DNA of 14,547 nucleotides from Burkholderia gladioli (GTDB lineage Bacteria > Pseudomonadota > Gammaproteobacteria > Burkholderiales > Burkholderiaceae), in assembly GCA_009914575.1 (NCBI GenBank), contig WNEB01000018.1:1-14547 (forward strand), read 5' to 3'. A program made the position numbers and the translations under genes. The notes beneath the pieces are model-generated. The model was not told the DNA's origin, searched no databases, and saw only the letters and a list, made by a program, of their open reading frames with translations. This document shows, piece by piece, positions 1-6,089 of the stretch. Each line of letters starts with the position of its first letter. Within the stretch, counting starts at the first letter, position 1.

Positions 1-63
1 TGCCTGCTGCCTGAACTCCAGGCTGAACTCCTGCCCCTTTCTGCCTGCCTTGCTCTTGGTCAT
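1..63 (-). CDS. IS3-family transposase OrfA, N-terminus only
   Basis: An ATG at 63-61 on the minus strand is preceded by a near-perfect Shine-Dalgarno, GGAGGTG. The 21 visible codons begin MTKSKAGRKGQEFS and continue LEFRQQA. This basic start followed by EF(S/K)xEFR/K is the opening of the helix-turn-helix OrfA protein of IS3-family elements, which binds the ends of the insertion sequence and supplies the N-terminal part of the OrfAB transposase after -1 frameshifting. The rest lies outside the window. No stop is present in the visible part. Confidence 0.75.
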   Translation of the reverse strand, partial: MTKSKAGRKGQEFSLEFRQQA

Positions 64-127
64 CGTCCACCTCCTATTGCGATAGTTAATCGCTTATAGG
101 GGTGTCCGTGAAACGGGGGCAAGATCA
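1..127 (-). mobile_element. IS3-family insertion sequence, left end (partial)
   Basis: Read on the minus strand, the sequence from 127 begins TGATCTTGCCCCCGTTTCAC and continues to GGACACC. This fits the ends of IS3-family elements, which start with TG and carry a run of C followed by a GGAC-type motif. About 40 bases further in are a strong ribosome binding site and the start of an OrfA reading frame. The element continues to the left beyond the window, so its other end and target duplication are not visible. It is inserted into an older IS3-family orfB remnant, whose recognisable coding sequence starts directly at 128. The exact terminal base is inferred, not proven. Confidence 0.7.
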
Positions 128-333
128 CATGAAGGAGCAAGCTATCCACGGGCATCTGTTCAAAAACGTAGGCGAGGTAGGGGCGACCGTCGTCGCGTTC
201 AAGGATCGATACAATCCGCGAATGGCGCCTCGAGAAACTGGGCTTCAAATCACCTCTCGAAGCCCGTCAGGCCAGCCTCTTGAAGTTCGCGGCCTGATCG
301 CAAAACCGTGTCTAAAAAACCGGATCCGCTACA
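128..333 (+). pseudogene. Remnant of IS3-family transposase OrfB (C-terminus) plus right end
   Basis: Two adjoining plus-strand frames together read like the end of an IS3-type DDE integrase-core protein. The first part, from about 130 to 213, gives MKEQAIHGHLFKNVGEV and then AFKDRYN. The second, in another frame from about 217 to the TGA at 295-297, gives REWRLEKLGFKSPLEARQAS and then LLKFAA. One extra C in AATCCGCGAA at about 213-219 accounts for the frame change. The 5' part of the gene is missing and is replaced by the IS3 end at 127. After the stop, about 309-333 (its complement starts TGTAGCGGATCCGG) looks like the right inverted repeat of the same old element. It is non-functional. The family assignment rests on the tail pattern only. 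Confidence 0.6.
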
Positions 334-368
334 TGCAATACAAAATATTTATTTTCTACACTGCTCAC

Positions 369-479
369 TCAATACCCAAAGTTGATCGCCGGTGTGCGGT
401 CGCGCTTTCCCGTCTTGGAGCGCAGATCGACGCCTCCTTCACCCGAGCTCACCAAGCGACCGCAGTGTTCGACGCGTCG
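369..479 (-). other. pmbA 3' flank with an in-frame open extension of unknown nature
   Basis: Directly after the TAG stop of pmbA, the same frame stays open for 36 codons to a TGA at 371-369. Inside it, a GTG at 452-450 could start a 27-residue peptide rich in Lys, Arg and Asp and ending TPAINFGY, but no ribosome binding site precedes it. The stretch also holds a 9-bp inverted repeat, TGCGGTCGC at 395-403 and GCGACCGCA at 456-464. The 52-base loop is too long for a standard terminator. I do not recognise the peptide. It may be leftover mobile-element flank, or a changed tail of an ancestral gene. An AT-rich patch at about 338-360 separates it from the IS remnant. Confidence 0.3.
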
Positions 480-1850
480 CTATCGGCCGGCTACGGTCAT
501 TTCGTCGATCAGCACCGAGCCGGATTCCGCAGAACCGCGCACGCAGCTATCCGCACCGATTGCCGCAATACGCCTAAACATCTCCTGCAGCGTGCTCGCC
601 ACCGTGATCTCCTCAACCGGATACTGGATCGCTCCGTTCTCAACCCAGAATCCGGCCGCGCCGCGTGAATAGTCGCCCGTCACGTAATTCACCCCATCCC
701 CCATCAGTTCGGTCAACAGCAGGCCCGTACCGAGTTTCTTCAGCATCGCGTCGAAACGGTCGTTCGGCCGGGTATGCGTGCTGCGCAGCGTCAGGTTGTG
801 CCAGCCGCCGGCATTGCCGGTCGTTTGCATGCCGAGCTTGCGCGCCGAATAGGTCGACAGGAAGTAGCCTTCGACGACGCCGTCCGTGACGATACTGCGT
901 GCACGCGTGCGCACGCCCTCCAGATCGAACGGCGCGCTGCCCGGCGCGCGCGGCAGGTGCGGGCCCTCGGCAATCTGGACATGCGGCGCGAATACCTGCT
1001 TGCCGAGGCTGTCGACCAGGAAGGACATGTTGCGGAATAACGCGTTGCCGCTCGCCGCCCGCGCAAACGCGCCGAGCAATTCCACCCCGAGCGGCGCCTC
1101 GAACAGCACCGGCACCCTGCAGGTAGCGAGGCGCCGCGCGCCCGTCCGCGCAAGCGCACGCTCGGCCGCATAGCGCCCGATCGATTCGGGTGTCTCCAGT
1201 TCGGTCGAGCGGCGCTTCGCCGAATGCCAGTGGCCGCGCTGCATCTCATGGCCGTCGCCCGCGATCGGCACGCACGCGACGACATGGCTCGACGACGGAT
1301 AGCCGTCAAGGAATCCGCGTGACGTCGCGAGTACGGTCTGTCCGTGCCGGGTCGATACGCTCGCACCTTCCGAGTTGACGATTTTCGGGCTGACGGCAAA
1401 CGCAGCGTCCTCCGCCCGGCGGGCGATCTCGACCGCGTCATCCACCGACACGGCCCACGGATGGTAGAGATCGAGGTCGGACGGCGCGGTTTCGAGCAGT
1501 TCCGCTTCCGCAGGCCCTGCGGCATCGTCCTCGGATGTGAAGCGCGCAACGTGGCCCGCCGCCGCTATCGCGTCCCGCACCGCACCCGGCGAGAAGTCCG
1601 ACGTGCTTGCCGTGCCGCTGCGGCGGCCGACGAATATGGTGACGTTGACGCGCTTGTCGCGCTGATTCTCGATCGTTTCGAGCGCGCCTCGACGAACCGA
1701 TACGGAGAGTCCGTCGCCCTCGTTGATGCCGACGACTGCGTCGGTCGCGCCCAATGCCGTCGCCTGCCGAAGTGCATCGGCCGCAATCTCCCGCAGTTTC
1801 GACTGGGTATGCATCAGTCGATCGGTTCGTATGGATTCCGTCATTTTCAT
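480..1850 (-). CDS. pmbA: PmbA/TldE, TldD-partner subunit
   Basis: PmbA (TldE) is the subunit that pairs with TldD in a cytoplasmic metalloprotease that degrades unfolded peptides and trims RiPP leaders such as that of microcin B17. The protein aligns over its full length with E. coli PmbA: the N-terminal GxSVSxRxGxxE-type strand, then SASTSDFSP-like GTASTSDFSP, LDLYHPW, the SARKLGMQTTGNAGG block and, near residues 374-406, GTGLLLTELMGDGV and TGDYSRGAAGFWVENG, ending EMTVAGR. It has no HExxxH, as expected for TldE. I chose ATG 1850 (456 aa). ATG 1844 or 1814 are possible, and a TTG at 1886 would add 12 residues; none has a clear Shine-Dalgarno. The ABC transporter gene ends at 1893, so translation is probably coupled. 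Most Burkholderia carry a pmbA elsewhere beside a YjgA-type gene, so this is likely a second, accessory copy (inference). Confidence 0.9.
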   Translation of the reverse strand: MKMTESIRTDRLMHTQSKLREIAADALRQATALGATDAVVGINEGDGLSVSVRRGALETIENQRDKRVNVTIFVGRRSGTASTSDFSPGAVRDAIAAAGHVARFTSEDDAAGPAEAELLETAPSDLDLYHPWAVSVDDAVEIARRAEDAAFAVSPKIVNSEGASVSTRHGQTVLATSRGFLDGYPSSSHVVACVPIAGDGHEMQRGHWHSAKRRSTELETPESIGRYAAERALARTGARRLATCRVPVLFEAPLGVELLGAFARAASGNALFRNMSFLVDSLGKQVFAPHVQIAEGPHLPRAPGSAPFDLEGVRTRARSIVTDGVVEGYFLSTYSARKLGMQTTGNAGGWHNLTLRSTHTRPNDRFDAMLKKLGTGLLLTELMGDGVNYVTGDYSRGAAGFWVENGAIQYPVEEITVASTLQEMFRRIAAIGADSCVRGSAESGSVLIDEMTVAGR

Positions 1851-1892
1851 GGGATGGTCGAATCGATGAGCAAGGTTTACCGTCAATGGCGC

Positions 1893-3659
1893 TCAAAGCA
1901 CGTCTTCGTCGCTCAGGCGAGCCGCCTCCTCGCGCGCCTGATCGACGTCCAGGAGACGCACCCGACCGTCCGCGAGCAATTCCAGTACCCGGGTGTGGTG
2001 GGCGAACAGCGACGGGCGGTGGCCGACGCTCACGCAGGTCGTGCCGTGGGCGGCCAGCACGCGGTAGAGCCGCGCTTCCGTTGCCACGTCCACCGCGCTC
2101 GTCGCTTCGTCCAGGCAGACGTAACGCGCCCCTGCCGCAAGTGCACGCGCGAAACCGATCCGCTGCTGCTCGCCGAGCGACAGCACGCGTGACCAGTCGA
2201 TCACGCTGTCAAATCCGCCGTGCCGGGCGGCCAGATCGGGCAGCGATACCGCCGCGAGGAATGCCTGGAGTTCGCTGTCGGTGAACTGCCGCGTCGTGAC
2301 CGGATACAGGATCTGTTCGCGCAGACTGCCGAGCAGCATGTAGGGCCGCTGCGGCAAGAACAGCACTTCGTCGGTGCCGGGCATTGTAATCGTGCCGCTG
2401 CCCGTGCGCCACAACCCCGCCATCGCACGCAACAGTGAACTCTTGCCGACGCCGGTCTGCCCCATGATCAACAGGTGCTCGCCGGGGGGAAGCGTCAGAC
2501 TCAGGTCCTGCAGCAGCGTGCGTTCTCGTCCAGGCGTCAGCAGGGTGAGACGGTCGATCCGGATGGTCTGGCCATGATGGAACGCGATCGCGTCTTTCCG
2601 CACAACGCCTTCTTGTTCGACCGCCTGCACTTTCTCGACAATCTGCGCCAGCCGCACCACGTGCGGCGCTGCCGTCGCGAATGTCGGTACGAAATTCGTC
2701 AACCGCTGGATCGTACCCAGCAGCAGGCCAGCGGAAGCCGTCCCCTGGGCAATCGTCCCGAACGTAATGGTTCCGCTGAAATACAGCGGCACCAACATCA
2801 GCACCGGCAACAGCGTCCAGATCAGACCGACAATGGTTTGTGCGGTCCCCATGACGAATTCATAGCGCAAGGTCGCCACCGCAATGCCGATCGCCCGCCG
2901 CAAGCGCCGTTCGATGCTCGTGCCCTCTGCCTGCTCGCCGCGATACAGGGCAATCGTTTCCGCGTAATTCCGGACATGCAAGATGCCGAAACGCAGGTCG
3001 GCTTCCGCCACGGTCGAGTCGAAGCTCAAACGGATATACGGGCGATACATCCACCATGTAATGACCGCGGTCGCGACGCCGTAGGCAAGGACGCCGTAAA
3101 ATAAGGCGGGGGCGATCGATTTCAATATCCATCCCTGGACAGTTACCCCGGACGCGGTAGTCAACAGTATCCAGGGCAACATCATGGACATGTTGCAGAA
3201 CGGCCCGGCTTCCTGCTGGATGCGCTGATCGACATTGTCGACATCGCCGTCCTGCTCGATTCGGAAGTACGCGCGCCCCCCCAGGTAGCGCCGAACCAGA
3301 TCGCGAGTCAACCATGCGCGCCAATGCAAGGCTAGTCGGCTGGACACGAAGTTGAAGAACAGACTGACCACCCCGCCATTGATGATCAGACCGATCAGCG
3401 TGACCAGCATGAACAAGTGCCAGTAGGACACTGCCTGGCGCGACACCAGCGCATCACCCATGCCCTTGGTGAGATACGACAGCCTGGCGCCGAGCGCCGT
3501 CTCGGCGATCGAGAAGGCTGAACATGCCGCCAGCACGAGCCATGAGCGCCATGCGTCAGGCCGTACCCAGTACGGACGCGCCAATCCGAGGACGCGCCGG
3601 AAAAACCGGCCGTTGATGCTGTAGTCCTTCGGATCCTGAATGGTTGCGGCAGGTAGCAT
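1893..3659 (-). CDS. SbmA/BacA-like peptide ABC transporter with fused ATPase (BclA/YddA type)
   Basis: This 588-residue half-transporter has a permease domain (about residues 25-340, several hydrophobic segments near 40-57, 80-105, 160-200 and 270-315) followed by a nucleotide-binding domain (about 365-565). The permease carries the SbmA/BacA-like signature WRAWLTRDLVRRYL, then YFRI and DNVDQRI (residues 113-147). In the ATPase, Walker A is GQTGVGKS (400-407), the Q-loop Gln is 437, the signature is LSLGEQQ (493-499), Walker B is YVCLDEAT (513-520) and the H-loop is His547; all look catalytically intact. Family members such as BclA, YddA and the ATP-free SbmA/BacA move peptides or cobalamin-like cargo across the inner membrane. 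The substrate and direction here are unknown. The gene begins 18 bp after tldD and ends just before pmbA. Its permease half is lower in G+C than tldD (33/60 at 3001-3060 against 43/60 at 4501-4560), which suggests acquisition. Confidence 0.88.
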   Translation of the reverse strand: MLPAATIQDPKDYSINGRFFRRVLGLARPYWVRPDAWRSWLVLAACSAFSIAETALGARLSYLTKGMGDALVSRQAVSYWHLFMLVTLIGLIINGGVVSLFFNFVSSRLALHWRAWLTRDLVRRYLGGRAYFRIEQDGDVDNVDQRIQQEAGPFCNMSMMLPWILLTTASGVTVQGWILKSIAPALFYGVLAYGVATAVITWWMYRPYIRLSFDSTVAEADLRFGILHVRNYAETIALYRGEQAEGTSIERRLRRAIGIAVATLRYEFVMGTAQTIVGLIWTLLPVLMLVPLYFSGTITFGTIAQGTASAGLLLGTIQRLTNFVPTFATAAPHVVRLAQIVEKVQAVEQEGVVRKDAIAFHHGQTIRIDRLTLLTPGRERTLLQDLSLTLPPGEHLLIMGQTGVGKSSLLRAMAGLWRTGSGTITMPGTDEVLFLPQRPYMLLGSLREQILYPVTTRQFTDSELQAFLAAVSLPDLAARHGGFDSVIDWSRVLSLGEQQRIGFARALAAGARYVCLDEATSAVDVATEARLYRVLAAHGTTCVSVGHRPSLFAHHTRVLELLADGRVRLLDVDQAREEAARLSDEDVL

Positions 3660-3677
3660 TGGGAAGATTCACCGTAT

Positions 3678-5147
3678 TCAGGAAACGACGCCGCCGACCG
3701 TCATCCGGTCGATCCGCAGGGTCGGCTGGCCGACGCCGACCGGCACGCTCTGGCCTTCCTTGCCGCACACGCCGACACCCGAGTCGAGCGACATGTCGTT
3801 GCCGATCATGCTCACGTCCTTCAGCGATTCCGGGCCGCTGCCGATCAGCGTCGCGCCCTTCACCGGGTAGGTGATCTTGCCGTTCTCGATCATGTACGCC
3901 TCGGACGCCGAGAACACGAACTTGCCGTTCGTGATGTCGACCTGGCCGCCGCCGAAGTTCACCGCGTACAGGCCGTGCTTCACCGACGCGATGATTTCCT
4001 GCGGATCCTTGTCGCCGTTCAGCATGTACGTGTTCGTCATGCGCGGCATCGGCAGCGCCGCGTACGACTCGCGGCGCGCGTTGCCGGTGACGGGCATCTT
4101 CATCAGGCGCGCGTTCAGCGTGTCCTGGATGTAGCCCTTCAGGATGCCGTCCTCGATCAGCGTGGTGCACTGCGTGGGGTTGCCTTCGTCGTCGATGTTC
4201 AGCGAGCCGCGGCGGTTCGGCAGCGTGCCGTCGTCGACCACCGTCACGCCCTTGGCCGCGACGCGCTCGCCGATCTGGCCCGCGAACGCCGACGAGCCCT
4301 TGCGGTTGAAGTCGCCCTCGAGGCCGTGGCCGATCGCCTCGTGCAGCAGCACGCCGGGCCAGCCCGAGCCGAGCACCACCGTCATCGTGCCGGTCGGCGC
4401 CGGGCGCGCGTCGAGGGTGACGAGCGCCGCGTGCACGGCGTCGTCCACGTATTTCGACAGCACGTCGTCGGTGAAATAGCGGTAGTCGAAGCGGCCGCCG
4501 CCGCCGCCCGAGCCGACTTCGCGTCGGCCGTTCTGTTCGGCGATCACCGTGACCGACACGCGCACCAGCGGGCGGATGTCGGCGGCCAGCGCGCCGTCGC
4601 TGCGCGCCACCAGCACCACGTCGTATTCGCCGGCCAGGCCTGCCATCACCTGCGTGATGCGCGGGTCGCGCCCGCGCGCCATCTGCTCGATGCGCTCCAG
4701 CAGCTTGACCTTCGCGCTGGCGTCGAGCGACGCCAGCGGATCGGACGGCAGATACAGATCGCGCCCCGTCACGCCGGGCAGCGACGACGCGACCTGCACC
4801 TTGCGCCGCCCGCCGCCCGCCGCGGCGATCGCCTTGGTGGCCGAGGCCGCCTGGCGGATCGCTTCGGGCGAGAGGTCGTCCGAGTAGGCGAACGCGGTGC
4901 GGTCGCCCGCCACGGCGCGCACGCCCACACCCTGGTCGATGCTGAAGCTGCCCGATTTGACGATCCCTTCCTCGAGGCTCCAGGCCTCGCTGCGCGTGGT
5001 CTGGAAGTACAGGTCGGCGTAGTCGACGCGGTGCGTGAAGATGTCGGCGAGAGTGCGCGTGAGCAGCGATTCGTCGAGGCCGTACGGCGTGAGCAGGATG
5101 TCCTTGGCGAGGGCGAGATTGCGGATGCCGGGTTCGATGATGTTCAT
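3678..5147 (-). CDS. tldD: TldD metalloprotease subunit
   Basis: This is the catalytic, metal-binding subunit of the TldD/TldE protease, 489 residues against about 481 in E. coli. The HExxxH motif is seen as LLHEAIGHGLEGD with H269, E270 and H274. The conserved C-terminal Cys that completes the site is C461 in GVCGKEGQSVPVGVGQPTL. Other family blocks are GSGGGGGRFDY (residues 212-222), GNARRESYAALPMPRMTNTY and FGGGQVDITNGKFVFS. The start ATG at 5147 follows nit by 57 bp; no strong Shine-Dalgarno is visible. Base composition matches nit and yhdP, so this is a core gene. Known roles of the family are peptide degradation (CcdA) and leader cleavage (microcin B17). TldD works with a TldE subunit, here encoded two genes downstream. 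Confidence 0.95.
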   Translation of the reverse strand: MNIIEPGIRNLALAKDILLTPYGLDESLLTRTLADIFTHRVDYADLYFQTTRSEAWSLEEGIVKSGSFSIDQGVGVRAVAGDRTAFAYSDDLSPEAIRQAASATKAIAAAGGGRRKVQVASSLPGVTGRDLYLPSDPLASLDASAKVKLLERIEQMARGRDPRITQVMAGLAGEYDVVLVARSDGALAADIRPLVRVSVTVIAEQNGRREVGSGGGGGRFDYRYFTDDVLSKYVDDAVHAALVTLDARPAPTGTMTVVLGSGWPGVLLHEAIGHGLEGDFNRKGSSAFAGQIGERVAAKGVTVVDDGTLPNRRGSLNIDDEGNPTQCTTLIEDGILKGYIQDTLNARLMKMPVTGNARRESYAALPMPRMTNTYMLNGDKDPQEIIASVKHGLYAVNFGGGQVDITNGKFVFSASEAYMIENGKITYPVKGATLIGSGPESLKDVSMIGNDMSLDSGVGVCGKEGQSVPVGVGQPTLRIDRMTVGGVVS

Positions 5148-5204
5148 GCGGTATCGGGGTTCTTAGCGGGTGACTCGGGGGTGTCTCGTAATGGTGGCGG
5201 GGCG

Positions 5205-6032
5205 TCAGCCGAGCACGCGATGCCGCCACGCGGGCAGGCTCTGGCGAACTTCGGCGATGCGCGCCGCGTCGATCGGGCCGGCCACGACGCCGGCGCCTTC
5301 CTCGCGCACGGCGACGATCTCGCCCCACGGCTCGATCAGCAGGCTGTGCCCCCAGGTGCGGCGGTCGTTCTCGTGCTTGCCGCCCTGCGCGGCCGCCAGC
5401 ACGTAGCACTGGTTCTCGACCGCGCGCGCGCGCAGCAGCGTTTCCCAGTGCGCGCGGCCGGTGGTGTACGTGAAGGCCGACGGCACCACCATCAGGGCGC
5501 AATCGCCGAGCTTGCGGTACAGCTCCGGGAAGCGCAGATCGTAGCAGACCGACAGGCCCACCTTGCCGAACGGCGCGTCGAAGGCCTGCACGGCCTCGCC
5601 GGGGCGGATCGTGCGCGCTTCGTCGAACGCTTCCTCGCCCTTCTCGAAGCTGAACAGGTGGATCTTGTCGTAGCGCGCCGCCTCGCGGCCTTCGGGGTCG
5701 AACACGAGCGTGGTGTTCAGCACCCGCGACGGCTCCGGTGCGGCCAGCGGCAGCGTGCCGCCGATCACCCAGACGCCGTGACGCTTCGCGGCGTCGGCCA
5801 GGAAGCGCTGGATCGGGCCGTTGCGATACGGTTCGGCGATCGCGAGCTTGTCGGTGTCGCGGTGGCCCATGAAGCAGAAATATTCGGGCAGCAGCACCAG
5901 CTGCGCGCCGCCGTCGACCGCCTCGGCGATCAGCCGACCGGCCTCGTCGAGGTTGCGGACGACGTCGGGCGTGCTGACCATCTGCAGCGCGGCGACCGTG
6001 AACGGGGAAACGCGATCGGATCGGTCGGTCAT
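5205..6032 (-). CDS. Carbon-nitrogen hydrolase, Nit family (likely deaminated glutathione amidase)
   Basis: This 275-residue enzyme of the nitrilase superfamily has a complete Glu-Lys-Cys triad: E50 in VLLPEYFCFMG, K123 in RYDKIHLFSF and C163 in GLSVCYDLRFPELYR. These surrounding sequences are those of the Nit1/Nit2 branch, whose members hydrolyse the amide of deaminated glutathione, a damaged by-product of transaminases, in the cytoplasm. The exact substrate here is inferred from the branch and has not been shown. The gene lies between yhdP and tldD with 57-bp gaps on both sides and the same strand, consistent with one transcript. The length is normal, and the start at ATG 6032 gives a protein that begins just before the first beta strand FTVAALQM. 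Confidence 0.9.
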   Translation of the reverse strand: MTDRSDRVSPFTVAALQMVSTPDVVRNLDEAGRLIAEAVDGGAQLVLLPEYFCFMGHRDTDKLAIAEPYRNGPIQRFLADAAKRHGVWVIGGTLPLAAPEPSRVLNTTLVFDPEGREAARYDKIHLFSFEKGEEAFDEARTIRPGEAVQAFDAPFGKVGLSVCYDLRFPELYRKLGDCALMVVPSAFTYTTGRAHWETLLRARAVENQCYVLAAAQGGKHENDRRTWGHSLLIEPWGEIVAVREEGAGVVAGPIDAARIAEVRQSLPAWRHRVLG

Positions 6033-6089
6033 CGAGGAAGCTTCGTCGAGGAGTAAAAAGGGTGCGGCCCGGCGGCGTCGCGGCGCGCA

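Noticed and set aside
60..248. 62-codon minus-strand frame crossing the IS3 end
   Set aside because: It spans the IS boundary at 127 and overlaps the plus-strand orfB remnant; it is a chance frame with no recognisable content.
395..464. Inverted repeat TGCGGTCGC / GCGACCGCA as a rho-independent terminator for the operon
   Set aside because: The arms are 9 bp but the loop is 52 bases and no T-run follows on the minus strand, so it does not fit an intrinsic terminator.
3975..6056. 693-codon plus-strand frame opposite tldD and nit
   Set aside because: Antisense to genes with intact catalytic residues; the translation is Arg/Ala/His-rich noise.
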